64,000 nucleotides of DNA, taken from assembly GCA_017508485.1 (NCBI GenBank), contig JAFVYV010000005.1, positions 1-64,000 of the forward strand, in the 5' to 3' direction. The notes under the pieces are model-generated. The model had not been told where the DNA came from. It did not search any database and worked only from the letters and a program-made list of their open reading frames with translations. The position numbers and the translations under genes are program-made. The stretch comes from Clostridia bacterium. GTDB lineage: Bacteria > Bacillota > Clostridia > Christensenellales > Borkfalkiaceae. Below are positions 28,027 to 37,407 of the stretch, one piece after another. How positions within the stretch are numbered: position 1 is the first letter of the stretch; each line of letters begins with the position of its first letter.

Positions 28027-28563
28027 ATGGACGAATTTAGAGGAACGACCATTTGTGCAGTAAAAAAGAACGGTCAAACTGCAATTGCGGGTGACGGACA
28101 AGTTACCCTTTCACAATCAGTAATCTTTAAGAACAACGCCGTAAAGGTAAGAAGAATTTACGGTGGCAAAGTAATTTTTGGTTTTGCAGGTTCAGTAGCA
28201 GACGCATTTACTTTATCTGAAAGATTTGAAGAAATGTTAAATAAATTTTCAGGCAACTTAATGAGAAGTGCCGTTGAACTAGCAGAACTTTGGAGAAACG
28301 ACAAAGTTGTTAGAAAGTTAGAAGCAATGATGATAACTGCCGACAAAGACAGCCTTTTAATAGTATCAGGCTCAGGTGAAGTTATTGAACCAGACGGTGG
28401 CGTATGTGCAATCGGTAGTGGTGGAAACTATGCGTTAGCAGCCGCAAGAGCATTAACTAAAGAAACTGACTACACGGCAGAAGAAATTGCAAAAAAAGCA
28501 CTACTAATCGCAAGTGAAATATGCGTATTTACAAACGACCATATCACGGTAGAAACGCTTTAG
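28027..28563 (+). CDS. hslV: HslV, ATP-dependent protease peptidase subunit
   Basis: The 178-residue proteasome-like peptidase of HslUV (ClpQY). After a six-residue propeptide (MDEFRG) the mature N-terminus is [19 protein letters not shown], so the nucleophile is Thr7, not the Ser of Bacillus CodW. The [15 protein letters not shown] segment has the catalytic lysine. Coupled with hslU 9 bases later. Confidence 0.97.
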   Translation: MDEFRGTTICAVKKNGQTAIAGDGQVTLSQSVIFKNNAVKVRRIYGGKVIFGFAGSVADAFTLSERFEEMLNKFSGNLMRSAVELAELWRNDKVVRKLEAMMITADKDSLLIVSGSGEVIEPDGGVCAIGSGGNYALAAARALTKETDYTAEEIAKKALLIASEICVFTNDHITVETL

Positions 28564-28572
28564 GGGGTAATT

Positions 28573-29883
28573 ATGAACTTAACACCAAAAGAAATAGTAG
28601 TAGAATTAGATAAATATATCATAGGTCAAGACGGCGCAAAAAAGGCAGTAGCAATCGCCCTAAGAAATAGATATAGAAGAAGTAAACTAACCGAAGTAGA
28701 AAGGGAAGAAATAACCCCAAAAAATATCATAATGAAAGGGCCAACAGGGGTAGGTAAAACGGAAATTGCAAGAAGACTTGCAAAATTAGTTAAAGCGCCG
28801 TTTGTAAAGGTTGAAGCAACAAAATATACCGAAGTCGGCTACGTTGGTAGAGACGTTGAATCAATGATAAGAGATTTAGTTGAATGTAGCGTTAGACTTT
28901 GTAAAGAAGAAAGCATAAAAGAAGTTTCACAAAAAGCAACCAAAATTGCCGAAGACAAAATTGTTAAAATTTTAGCAGTTTCAAGAAAGATTGAACAAGG
29001 CGAAACGGCTAAAGAAATTTTTGAACAACAATTATTAGAAGGTTTAAGAAAGGGCTACTACGACAACGAAATGGTTGAAATTGAAGTAGCAGTAGAACCA
29101 AAATCAATGGAAATTATGCCAAACGGTGCAGAAATAAGCCTTGGCAGTATCTTTGGCGATATGTTGCCTAAAAAGACTAAAAAGAGAAGGGTAACCGTTA
29201 AAGAAGGTATAAAACTTATCGTAGCCGAAGAAGCAAACAAACTTATTGATATGGACAACGTAACTGCAGAAGCAGTTAGAAGAGCCGAACAAGAAGGCAT
29301 AATCTTTATTGATGAAATTGATAAAATTGCAGCAAAGCGTTCTAACTCAAGTGGACAAGACGTTTCAAGGGAAGGGGTGCAAAGAGATATTCTTCCTATA
29401 GTAGAAGGTTCAACGGTAATGACAAAATACGGACCAATCAAAACGGACTATATTTTATTTATCGCGGCAGGTGCTTTCCACGTATCAAAGGTATCAGATA
29501 TGATACCGGAACTTCAAGGAAGATTTCCTATTTTAGTTGAACTACAAAGTTTAACTAAAGAAGATTTTGTTAAAATTTTAACAACACCAAAGAACGCAAT
29601 AACAATTCAGTACGCAACCTTACTTGGTACTGACAATATTGACCTAAAGTTTACTGATGAAGCAATTAACGAAATTGCAGAAATTTCAGAAAATATGAAC
29701 GCAACAATGGAAGATATCGGTGCAAGAAGACTTCACACGGTAATGGAAAATCTTTTAGAAGACGTATCTTTTGAAGCGGGTAGCGACAAAGAGTTAAAAG
29801 AAGTTGTAATTGACAAAGCGTTCGTTATAAGTAAACTTGGCACTTACTTAAAAGACAAAGACTTAAAGAAATTTATTTTATAA
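28573..29883 (+). CDS. hslU: HslU, ATPase subunit of HslUV
   Basis: The 436-residue AAA+ unfoldase feeding substrates to HslV. Walker [16 protein letters not shown] (about 57-71), Walker [15 protein letters not shown], intermediate (I) domain between. The family ends in a conserved hydrophobic tail that docks on HslV; here DLKKFIL matches. In Bacillus codY follows; here hisS follows instead. Confidence 0.97.
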   Translation: MNLTPKEIVVELDKYIIGQDGAKKAVAIALRNRYRRSKLTEVEREEITPKNIIMKGPTGVGKTEIARRLAKLVKAPFVKVEATKYTEVGYVGRDVESMIRDLVECSVRLCKEESIKEVSQKATKIAEDKIVKILAVSRKIEQGETAKEIFEQQLLEGLRKGYYDNEMVEIEVAVEPKSMEIMPNGAEISLGSIFGDMLPKKTKKRRVTVKEGIKLIVAEEANKLIDMDNVTAEAVRRAEQEGIIFIDEIDKIAAKRSNSSGQDVSREGVQRDILPIVEGSTVMTKYGPIKTDYILFIAAGAFHVSKVSDMIPELQGRFPILVELQSLTKEDFVKILTTPKNAITIQYATLLGTDNIDLKFTDEAINEIAEISENMNATMEDIGARRLHTVMENLLEDVSFEAGSDKELKEVVIDKAFVISKLGTYLKDKDLKKFIL

Positions 29884-29893
29884 GGAAGATATT

Positions 29894-31138
29894 ATGATAA
29901 ACGTTCCAAAAGGCACGAAAGACTGTTTGCCAGAAGAAAGTTATAAATGGCAATTCGTTGAAGAAAAAATTAGAAAAATTACAAAAGCATACGGCGTAAA
30001 GGAAATTAGAACGCCAACCTTTGAACATACGGAAGTTTTCACTCACGGTGTAGGCGACACTACTGATATCGTTAACAAGGAAATGTACACCTTTTTAGAT
30101 AAGGGTAATAGAAGTATAACCTTAAAGCCGGAAGGTACTGCAAGTATAGCCCGTTCATTTATTGAAAACGGTATGAAGAACTATACAATGCCGGTAAAAA
30201 TGTACTATATAACCCCTTGCTTTAGATATGAAAGACCACAAGCAGGAAGACTAAGAGAGTTCCACCAATTCGGTGTTGAAGTTTACGGTTCAACAGAAGC
30301 AAGTATAGATGCTGAATGTATAATTTTAGCCAAAAACTTTTTAGATGAACTTGGCGTTAAAGTAAAACTACTTATAAACAGTATCGGTTGCAAGGAATGT
30401 AGAAAGGCTTTTAACGATGCGTTAAAAAATTATTTAGAAAGTCAACTTGAAGGTATGTGTCCAACTTGTAAGGACAGATTTTCAAGAAATCCACTTCGTA
30501 TTTTAGACTGTAAAGAAAGTGGTTGCAAAGAAATTATCAAAAACGCACCAAGCATTTTAGATTACCTATGTGAAGACTGTAGGGCTCACTTTGAAGCCTT
30601 AAAAGAATACTTAAGTTTAGCAAAAGTTGAGTATGAAATTGACGATAAAATCGTTCGTGGTCTTGACTACTACACAAAAACGGTATTTGAATTTGTTAGC
30701 GACAGTATAGGCGCACAAGGTACCGTTTGTGGTGGCGGTAGATACGACGGTTTAATAGCCGACCTTGGTGGTAACGATATTTCAGGCGTAGGCTTTGCAA
30801 TGGGTATTGAAAGACTACTTCTCGTAATGGAAAATATCGGTGTAGAAATTGAAAGAACGGACAAAATTAAACTTTACTTAATCGGTATTGGCGAAGTTGA
30901 AAGTAAAAAGGCTTTTTCTTTAGCAAGTTCATTAAGAAAGGACGGTGTTGCCGTTGAAATTGACCATATGAATAGAAGCGTAAAGGCAAAATTTAAGTAT
31001 GCCGACAAAATTAACGCAGAATTCGTTGGCGTAATCGGTTCAGACGAACTAGCAAACGGTGTCGTTTCCGTTAAAGAAATGGCAACCGGTAAAGAAGAAA
31101 AGGTTAAAATAGAAAATCTTTTACAATATCTTTTATAA
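29894..31138 (+). CDS. hisS: Histidyl-tRNA synthetase
   Basis: A 414-residue class II synthetase. Motif 1/2 region FRYERPQAGRLREFHQFGVE, histidine-A loop GLDYYTKTVFEF, and GGGRYDGL are all intact. The anticodon-binding domain is at ~325-414. Shine-Dalgarno AAGGAAG. No T-box leader is apparent in the 10-base gap after hslU. Confidence 0.97.
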   Translation: MINVPKGTKDCLPEESYKWQFVEEKIRKITKAYGVKEIRTPTFEHTEVFTHGVGDTTDIVNKEMYTFLDKGNRSITLKPEGTASIARSFIENGMKNYTMPVKMYYITPCFRYERPQAGRLREFHQFGVEVYGSTEASIDAECIILAKNFLDELGVKVKLLINSIGCKECRKAFNDALKNYLESQLEGMCPTCKDRFSRNPLRILDCKESGCKEIIKNAPSILDYLCEDCRAHFEALKEYLSLAKVEYEIDDKIVRGLDYYTKTVFEFVSDSIGAQGTVCGGGRYDGLIADLGGNDISGVGFAMGIERLLLVMENIGVEIERTDKIKLYLIGIGEVESKKAFSLASSLRKDGVAVEIDHMNRSVKAKFKYADKINAEFVGVIGSDELANGVVSVKEMATGKEEKVKIENLLQYLL

Positions 31139-31159
31139 TTTTACATAAAGGAGAAAGTT

Positions 31160-31471
31160 ATGAAAAAAATAGAAAACTTACAAGAATTTGAACAAATTAT
31201 TAAAGGTGAAAAGCCAGTTTTAGTAGATTTTTTTGCTGAATGGTGTGGACCTTGCAAAATGCAAGCCCCTATTTTAGAAGGGTTAGAAAAAGAAATTACT
31301 GAAATTGATTTTTGCTCCATCAACGTAGATGAACTAGAACAAGTTGCAATAAACTACGGCATTTCAGCAATCCCTGCCTTATTCTTATTTAAAAATGGCG
31401 AAGTTGTCGCTAAAATTATCGGCTTAAACGGCAGGGAAGAACTTAAAAACAAATTAGAAAAACATATATAA
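31160..31471 (+). CDS. trxA: Thioredoxin
   Basis: A 103-residue thiol-disulfide reductase with the active site WCGPCK (Cys29, Cys32) and the cis-proline loop IPALFLF. Length and fold are canonical. It sits between hisS and glyA, with AAGGAGAAAG as ribosome-binding site. No thioredoxin reductase in the window. Confidence 0.95.
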   Translation: MKKIENLQEFEQIIKGEKPVLVDFFAEWCGPCKMQAPILEGLEKEITEIDFCSINVDELEQVAINYGISAIPALFLFKNGEVVAKIIGLNGREELKNKLEKHI

Positions 31472-31493
31472 TCAACTTACTTGGAGGATAAAA

Positions 31494-32747
31494 ATGATTG
31501 ATTTTACTAGCGTTAAAAATAACGACCCAGAATTATTTACTGCACTTGAAAAAGAATTAACCCGTCAACAAGAAAATATTGAACTTATCGCAAGTGAAAA
31601 TATCGTTTCTAAAGACGTATTAAAAGTAGCAGGTAGCCACTTAACAAATAAGTATGCAGAAGGCTATCCAGAACATAGATATTACGGTGGATGTCAATTT
31701 GTTGATATTGCTGAAAAGTTAGCAATTGAAAGAGCAAAAAAACTTTTTGGTGCAGAACACGCAAACGTTCAACCACATAGTGGTGCAAACGCAAACTTTG
31801 CAGTATATTTTGCAGTATTAAACCCAGGCGACACAATTTTAGGTATGAGCCTAGCACACGGTGGCCACTTAACACACGGCGCACCTATAACCGTATCAGG
31901 CAAATACTTTAAGTCAGTAGGCTACGGCGTTAGTGAAAAGACTGGCGAAATTGACTATGATGAACTTGAAAAGTTAGCGTTAGAAGTAAAACCAAAAATT
32001 TTAGTATCAGGCGCAAGTGCATACGCAAAGGCAATCAATTTTAAAAGAATAAGAGAAATTTGTGACAAAGTTGGCGCATATATGATGGTAGATATCGCAC
32101 ATATTGCAGGACTTGTAGCAACTGGCTTACACGAAAGCCCAGTTCCTTATGCAGACTTCGTTACAACTACAACACACAAGACTTTAAGAGGTCCTCGTGG
32201 TGGTTTAATTTTATGTAAAGAAAAGTACGCAAAAATTATTGATAAAGCAGTATTCCCAGGAACTCAAGGTGGCCCACTTATGCACATTATCGCTGCAAAA
32301 GCAGTAGCATTTGGCGAAGCCTTAAAACCTGAATTTAAGGAATATCAAACACAAATTATTAAGAACGCAAAAGTAATGGCAAATAAGTTTATGTCACTTG
32401 GTATTAAACTTGTTTCAAACGGCACGGACAACCACTTAATGCTTCTTGATTTATCAGATACAGGCGTAACTGGTAAAGAACTTGAAAAGATGCTTGATGA
32501 AGTACACATTACCTTAAACAAAAACTCAATTCCATTTGACAAGCAAAGCGCATTTGTAACAAGTGGTGTAAGAATTGGCACTCCAAGTGTAACAACAAGG
32601 GGCTTTAAGGAAGAAGACTGTGAACTTGTTGCAGAACTTATCGTAAAAATTATTAAAGAAAAAGAAAACGCATTTGACTTTGTTAAGGCAGAAGTTAAAA
32701 AATTAACTGATAAATATCCAATTTACAAAGGACAAATTACTTACTAA
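31494..32747 (+). CDS. glyA: Serine hydroxymethyltransferase
   Basis: A 417-residue PLP enzyme interconverting serine and glycine with tetrahydrofolate, the main source of one-carbon units. ENIVSKDVL and [10 protein letters not shown] near the N-terminus; PLP lysine in [14 protein letters not shown] (about 221-234). Strong ribosome-binding site TTGGAGG. Starts an amino-acid gene group with asnA and cysK. Confidence 0.97.
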   Translation: MIDFTSVKNNDPELFTALEKELTRQQENIELIASENIVSKDVLKVAGSHLTNKYAEGYPEHRYYGGCQFVDIAEKLAIERAKKLFGAEHANVQPHSGANANFAVYFAVLNPGDTILGMSLAHGGHLTHGAPITVSGKYFKSVGYGVSEKTGEIDYDELEKLALEVKPKILVSGASAYAKAINFKRIREICDKVGAYMMVDIAHIAGLVATGLHESPVPYADFVTTTTHKTLRGPRGGLILCKEKYAKIIDKAVFPGTQGGPLMHIIAAKAVAFGEALKPEFKEYQTQIIKNAKVMANKFMSLGIKLVSNGTDNHLMLLDLSDTGVTGKELEKMLDEVHITLNKNSIPFDKQSAFVTSGVRIGTPSVTTRGFKEEDCELVAELIVKIIKEKENAFDFVKAEVKKLTDKYPIYKGQITY

Positions 32748-32758
32748 AAGGAAAAATT

Positions 32759-33742
32759 ATGTACACTTCAAAACTTAACGTTTTAGAAACGCAAAAAGCA
32801 ATAAAATTAGTAAAAGACACTTTTGAAAGGGAACTAGCAAAAGCCCTTTCTTTAACAAGAGTGTCAGCCCCACTTTTCGTTAAGCCTGAAACGGGCTTAA
32901 ACGACAACCTAAACGGTTATGAAAGGGCAGTAAACTTTGATATTTTAGAATTAAAAAAGGAAGTAGAAATCGTTCAATCACTTGCAAAGTGGAAAAGAAT
33001 GGCACTTTCAAAATACGGCTTTTCCGTTGGCGAAGGTTTATATACCGATATGAACGCAATTAGAAGGGACGAAAGTTTAGATGCAATCCATTCCGTTTAC
33101 GTTGATCAATGGGACTGGGAAAAGAGAATTGAAAAGAAGGATAGAAAACTTTCTTACCTAAAAAACACGGTTAAGAAAATTTACAAAGCACTACTTAAAA
33201 CTGCAAAAGTAGTAGAAGCAAAATATCCTATGCTAAAAAGTTCACTCCCTAACGAAATAACCTTCCTATCAACTAAGGAACTTGAAAGTTTATATCCAAA
33301 CCTAACAAGAAAGGAAAGGGAAAACCAAATAGCAAAAGAAAAGAAGGCAGTTTTTCTATACGGCATAGGTTGGCCACTTAAAGACAAAATGCCACACGAC
33401 GGCAGAGCAGCCGACTACGACGACTGGAAGTTAAACGGCGACCTTTTACTTTGGTTTGAAGAACTAAATATTGCGTTTGAAATTTCTTCAATGGGTATAA
33501 GAGTTGATGAAATTAGTTTGCCAAAACAATTAAAGAAGAAAAAAGAACTATCTAAACTTGAAAATCCATACTGCAAAGGCATAATGGAAAAGACTTTACC
33601 ACTAACAATCGGTGGTGGTATCGGTCAATCAAGACTATGTATGTACTTCTTAAAAAAGGTACATATAGGTGAAGTTCAAACTTCAGTTTGGGGCGAAGAA
33701 TATTTACAAAAATTAAAAGAAGAAGGAATAGAATTACTTTAA
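32759..33742 (+). CDS. asnA: Aspartate-ammonia ligase (AsnA)
   Basis: A 327-residue ammonia-dependent asparagine synthetase, class II synthetase-like fold. Diagnostic segments: VSAPLFVKPETGLNDNLNG, AVHSVYVDQWDWEK-type (here IHSVYVDQWDWEK), RAADYDDW and GGGIGQSRLCM. It uses free ammonia, not glutamine. Overlaps cysK by one base (TAATG). Confidence 0.97.
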   Translation: MYTSKLNVLETQKAIKLVKDTFERELAKALSLTRVSAPLFVKPETGLNDNLNGYERAVNFDILELKKEVEIVQSLAKWKRMALSKYGFSVGEGLYTDMNAIRRDESLDAIHSVYVDQWDWEKRIEKKDRKLSYLKNTVKKIYKALLKTAKVVEAKYPMLKSSLPNEITFLSTKELESLYPNLTRKERENQIAKEKKAVFLYGIGWPLKDKMPHDGRAADYDDWKLNGDLLLWFEELNIAFEISSMGIRVDEISLPKQLKKKKELSKLENPYCKGIMEKTLPLTIGGGIGQSRLCMYFLKKVHIGEVQTSVWGEEYLQKLKEEGIELL

Positions 33743-34671
33743 TGAAAGTTTATGGCAGCATATCAGAACTTGTTGGCAAAACGCCACTATTAAAACTTAA
33801 TAATTTAATGGCAAAATATGGTTTAAAGGCAAATCTATACGCAAAGTTAGAGTATTTTAACCCAGCCGGTAGCGCAAAAGATAGGGTTGCCCTTAATATG
33901 ATTTTAGACGCAGAAAATAAAGGTCTACTAACAAAAGGTGGCACAATTATTGAACCTACAAGTGGAAACACGGGTATCGGTTTAGCATCAATCGGCGCGT
34001 CAAAAGGTTATAAAACGGTTTTAGTAATGCCATCTTCAATGAGTGTTGAAAGGCAACAACTACTAAAAGCCTATGGTGCACAAGTTGTGTTAACGGATAG
34101 CGCTTTAGGTATGCAAGGCGCAATAGAAAAGGCTAAAGAAATTCAAAAAAACACACCAAACAGTTTAGTTATGGGTCAGTTTGAAAACCCTGCAAATAGC
34201 GATGCACACTACAAAACGACTGGTAAAGAAATTTTTGAAGACTTAGACGGTCAAGTTGATATTTTCGTTGCAGGTATCGGTACTGGTGGTACTATTTCAG
34301 GCACGGCAAAATACCTAAAAGAACAAAACAAAAAGGTAAAAATAGTTGGTTTTGAGCCTTTTGACTCTCCTTTAATTACAAAAGGGAAAATAGGGGCGCA
34401 TAAACTTCAAGGAATAGGCGCAAACTTTATTCCAAAAAACTATGATGAAAGTCTAGTTGATGAAGTTTTAACGGTAAAAACTTTAGATGCTGAACTAGGC
34501 GCAAGAGAGTTAGCCACTTTAGAAGGCGTTTTGGTTGGCATAACTAGTGGCGCAAGTTTAAGCGTTGGCGTTACTTTAGCAAAAAAAGAAGAAAACGAAG
34601 GTAAAAACATAGTTGTTTTATTACCAGATTTAGGTGATAGATATCTATCAACCGACTTATTTACAAAATGA
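33742..34671 (+). CDS. cysK: Cysteine synthase A
   Basis: A 309-residue PLP enzyme making cysteine from O-acetylserine and sulfide. PLP lysine K46 in NPAGSAKDR, SGNTGIG, and the phosphate-binding loop GIGTGGTISG. The frame is open from 33688, but the ATG at 33742 starts the conserved MKVYGSISELVGKTPLL, and the upstream part reads through asnA in another frame. No serine acetyltransferase in the window. Confidence 0.96.
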   Translation: MKVYGSISELVGKTPLLKLNNLMAKYGLKANLYAKLEYFNPAGSAKDRVALNMILDAENKGLLTKGGTIIEPTSGNTGIGLASIGASKGYKTVLVMPSSMSVERQQLLKAYGAQVVLTDSALGMQGAIEKAKEIQKNTPNSLVMGQFENPANSDAHYKTTGKEIFEDLDGQVDIFVAGIGTGGTISGTAKYLKEQNKKVKIVGFEPFDSPLITKGKIGAHKLQGIGANFIPKNYDESLVDEVLTVKTLDAELGARELATLEGVLVGITSGASLSVGVTLAKKEENEGKNIVVLLPDLGDRYLSTDLFTK

Positions 34672-35372
34672 TGCAATTTTCAAGAACGGAACTACTAATA
34701 GGTAGTGAAAACTTAAAAAAACTTTTTAACGCAAAGGTTATAGTTTTTGGTTTAGGTGGAGTAGGTGGAATAGTGGCTGAAAGCCTTGTTAGAACGGGTG
34801 TTGGTACTATCGGTATAGTTGATAACGATACCGTTAGTGAAAGCAATATAAATAGGCAAATAATCGCCAAAACCTCCACGGTAGGTAAACCAAAAACGGA
34901 ACTTTTTAAGAAAAGGTTAGAAAGTATTAATCCAAAAGTAAAGGTAGAAGTTTACAATCTTTTTTACTCAAAAGAAAATGAAATTGACCTATCAAAATAC
35001 GACTATATAGTTGATGCGATTGACACGGTAAGTTCAAAAATTCTTCTTATAAAAAGAGCAAAAGAACTAGGCGTAAAAATCATATCTTCAATGGGCACGG
35101 CAGGTAAGTTAGACCCAACAAGGTTAGAAATAACCGATATCAAAAAAACTTCAGTTTGTCCGCTTGCAAGGGTTATGCGAAGAGAACTAAAAAAGGAAGG
35201 CATAGAAGACTTAAAAGTCGTGTACAGCAAGGAAGAAAGGGTAGAAATAGAGTTAAAAGAAGACCTACTTGAAAAGAAAGGTAAGGCCGTAGCACCACCA
35301 AGTATGATGTTCGTGCCAAGTACGGCAGGGCTACTAATTGCAAGTGAAGTAGTTAAAGATTTAACGAGGTAA
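34668..35372 (+). CDS. tcdA: TcdA-like tRNA threonylcarbamoyladenosine dehydratase
   Basis: A 234-residue E1/ThiF-fold ATPase that cyclises t6A37 of tRNA. Nucleotide-binding VFGLGGVGGIVAESLVRTG, SNINRQIIA, and DAIDTVSSK. The length and CPLARVMRRELKKEGI segment fit the YgdL/TcdA group rather than MoeB or ThiF. Overlaps cysK by 4 bases; possible sulfur-donor links to neighbours are inference only. Confidence 0.9.
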   Translation: MMQFSRTELLIGSENLKKLFNAKVIVFGLGGVGGIVAESLVRTGVGTIGIVDNDTVSESNINRQIIAKTSTVGKPKTELFKKRLESINPKVKVEVYNLFYSKENEIDLSKYDYIVDAIDTVSSKILLIKRAKELGVKIISSMGTAGKLDPTRLEITDIKKTSVCPLARVMRRELKKEGIEDLKVVYSKEERVEIELKEDLLEKKGKAVAPPSMMFVPSTAGLLIASEVVKDLTR

Positions 35373-35376
35373 CAGT

Positions 35377-35904
35377 ATGAAATATTTAATAGCATCAGAC
35401 ATACACGGTTCAGAATTTTACTTAAAAAAGGTGTTAAAAGCCTTTGAAGAAGAAAATGCAGACAGGCTTATATTATTAGGCGATATTTACTACCACGGGC
35501 CACGTAATCCACTTCCAGAAGGTTATAACCCAAAAGGCGTAAGCAGTCTATTAAACGGCGTAAAAGACAAATTAATGGTTATAAAAGGCAACTGTGACGC
35601 AGTTGTTGATACCTATATTTCTGAATTTGAATTTTTCCCACATTTAGCCTTAGCAGTTAACGGCAAAAGCCTATTTTTAACACACGGGGATATTTATAAT
35701 AAAGACAATTTACCAAAAGGTGTAAACGGCGTAATCTACGGACATTTCCATTTAGGTTTTATTGAAAGGGAAAATATGCTTATAGCAAGTCCTGGTAGCG
35801 TATCACTTCCTAAAGACGACTTTAGGGGATATTTAACTTTAGAAGACGAACTTTTAACCTTAAAAACCATTGATGGCAAAAAGGTAAAAGAAGAAAGAAT
35901 TTAA
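35377..35904 (+). CDS. yfcE: YfcE-like metallophosphodiesterase
   Basis: A 175-residue calcineurin-like phosphoesterase. Metal ligands: D8-x-H10 (IASDIHG), LGDIYYHG, KGNCD, THGD and GHFHLG. Family members cleave phosphodiesters; natural substrate unsure. Last gene of the long run from comM; a bidirectional terminator follows. Confidence 0.9.
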   Translation: MKYLIASDIHGSEFYLKKVLKAFEEENADRLILLGDIYYHGPRNPLPEGYNPKGVSSLLNGVKDKLMVIKGNCDAVVDTYISEFEFFPHLALAVNGKSLFLTHGDIYNKDNLPKGVNGVIYGHFHLGFIERENMLIASPGSVSLPKDDFRGYLTLEDELLTLKTIDGKKVKEERI

Positions 35905-35945
35905 TAAGCGCAAAACAGTAAGCGTAAAAGCAAAAAATGAAGCAA

Positions 35946-35974
35946 AAAACCCACTACAAAAAGTAGTGGGTTTT
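35946..35974. terminator. Bidirectional terminator between yfcE and the minus-strand gene
   Basis: AAAACCCACTAC (35946-35957) and GTAGTGGGTTTT (35963-35974), flanked by T-rich sequence in + and A-rich (T-rich on the other strand) on the left. Serves both converging genes. Confidence 0.9.
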
Positions 35975-35992
35975 AATTTTACTTTTACTTAA

Positions 35993-37294
35993 TTATTGTT
36001 CAATTCCATCGTAAACCTTAACGTGTCTTATTCTAGTATTTGATAGGGTTAAGCAATAAGCAAAACCAATAACAGATGCTAAAATTAAAGGAGAAGATGA
36101 AGAAATAATTGTTAAAATCACACAAATAAGTGAAATTATTAGTAATACTAATAAAACGTAATCGGTAAACAACACCTTATAAGATTTACAGGTTATCAAC
36201 GTAAATATGGTAAAAATAAAGGCAATTAAGGTTGCAAACATTAAAAGACCAGATACCGTGTAATAAATGTAAATGCTGTAATAAGGGTTAGTTATGTCTA
36301 ACACACCAAAAGTTTTAGCGCAAATAATTAAGAAAACAACGGTAACGCTAAGCGCAACTGCAGACATAAAACTATATCTTGAAAAAAGTTCTTTATAATA
36401 TGCTTTAAAACCTAAGGTAAAATTACCTTTTTTATGAATAGTTTTTGATTTTTCTTCAAACAATAAGTCAACGTTTAATACTCTTATAGAAATAAAGAAA
36501 ATCGCAAAAATAGTTAAAACTGCGCAAACGGTAATATTACGAACGTGCGCACCAAAAACTATCAATAAGCACCAAATAGCAGGTACGGAAAGCAGTAAAC
36601 CTATAAAGAAAAGGTCTAAAAAGCAAATCTTTTTTCTGCTACAGTCAATAGATGCGTATAAAACGAATATAGCAATAACTATAAAAATTGAATAGTAAAC
36701 AGACTTATTTAACTCTTTTAATACGATAAAATTCTCAAACAAATTGTGTTTCATAATGTAATAAAAAATTATGATAACAAGAATTGAAACGAGAATAATA
36801 GGTAATGAAGAGAACTTTTTCAAAGTGTAAGATAAGTAGGTTTTAAGGTTAGTAATTGTGTAAACGGTGTTAGGAACTTTAACCTTGTTATAAAAAATAA
36901 TTCTAAGCGCAATAAGCAGTGCCACAACAAAAGTTGCGCCTAAAAGCACAAGGTAAACGTACCATCTAGAAAAGCCTACCGTAGCCATTAAAAATATGGT
37001 GTAAGAAAATAGGAAAAGCCCAACGCCTAAAAGGAAAACGTCCAAAAAGGAAATTGTGTTATGTTTAATTCTTATAGAAACTATTGAAAAAATAAACAGT
37101 AAAATAAAGGCAGAAACGCCAATAAAGTAATAAAAGATTTTAGGGGAAGAAGTAACTCCGTCCCAAAAACCGTAAAAGTTTAGTAAATAAAAAACGGTAA
37201 ATAAAAGCGCACTAACAAAAGGTGCTAAAAATACCGAAAATTTACTAAAAAGGTCTTTAAAATATAAACAAAATCTATTTTCTTTTTTACACAT
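35993..37294 (-). CDS. Membrane protein made of three repeated four-helix units
   Basis: A 433-residue integral membrane protein of unknown function with about 12 helices. The same unit appears three times: landmarks KDLFS 13-17 / LKKFS 158-162 / KELFS 301-305; FLDVF 83-87 / FLDLF 225-229 / FTDYV 376-380; and RII 131 / RVL 271 / RIR 421. Each unit is about 140-150 residues: an amphipathic start, two helices, a polar loop with the F-x-D landmark, two more helices. It has its own promoter (37313-37341), ribosome-binding site AGGTGA, and a shared terminator, so it is monocistronic. Not similar to any family I can name. Confidence 0.6.
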   Translation of the reverse strand: MCKKENRFCLYFKDLFSKFSVFLAPFVSALLFTVFYLLNFYGFWDGVTSSPKIFYYFIGVSAFILLFIFSIVSIRIKHNTISFLDVFLLGVGLFLFSYTIFLMATVGFSRWYVYLVLLGATFVVALLIALRIIFYNKVKVPNTVYTITNLKTYLSYTLKKFSSLPIILVSILVIIIFYYIMKHNLFENFIVLKELNKSVYYSIFIVIAIFVLYASIDCSRKKICFLDLFFIGLLLSVPAIWCLLIVFGAHVRNITVCAVLTIFAIFFISIRVLNVDLLFEEKSKTIHKKGNFTLGFKAYYKELFSRYSFMSAVALSVTVVFLIICAKTFGVLDITNPYYSIYIYYTVSGLLMFATLIAFIFTIFTLITCKSYKVLFTDYVLLVLLIISLICVILTIISSSSPLILASVIGFAYCLTLSNTRIRHVKVYDGIEQ

Positions 37295-37312
37295 AAAATC
37301 ACCTACTTAAAC

Positions 37313-37341
37313 ATTATATAATAAACGATTAAAAATTTCAA
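37313..37341 (-). promoter_or_regulatory. Promoter of the triplicated membrane protein
   Basis: On the minus strand TTGAAA (37341-37336), 17-bp spacer, TATAAT (37318-37313). Predicted start near 37306, followed closely by the ribosome-binding site. Confidence 0.85.
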
Positions 37342-37372
37342 GTAAAAGTTAAAAAATAGGCTTAAAAAAGAA

Positions 37373-37401
37373 TTGCAATAATTTTAGTTAAAAGTTATAA
37401 T
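37373..37401 (+). promoter_or_regulatory. Promoter of the THUMP methyltransferase, predicts a leaderless mRNA
   Basis: TTGCAA (37373-37378), 17-bp spacer, TATAAT (37396-37401). The start codon ATG begins at 37408, exactly where transcription should start, and there is no purine-rich ribosome-binding site. Confidence 0.85.
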
Positions 37402-37407
37402 AAAAAT

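Noticed and set aside
33688..33741. Upstream extension of cysK (18 extra codons)
   Set aside because: Basic, non-conserved stretch overlapping asnA; CysK homologues start at the ATG 33742.
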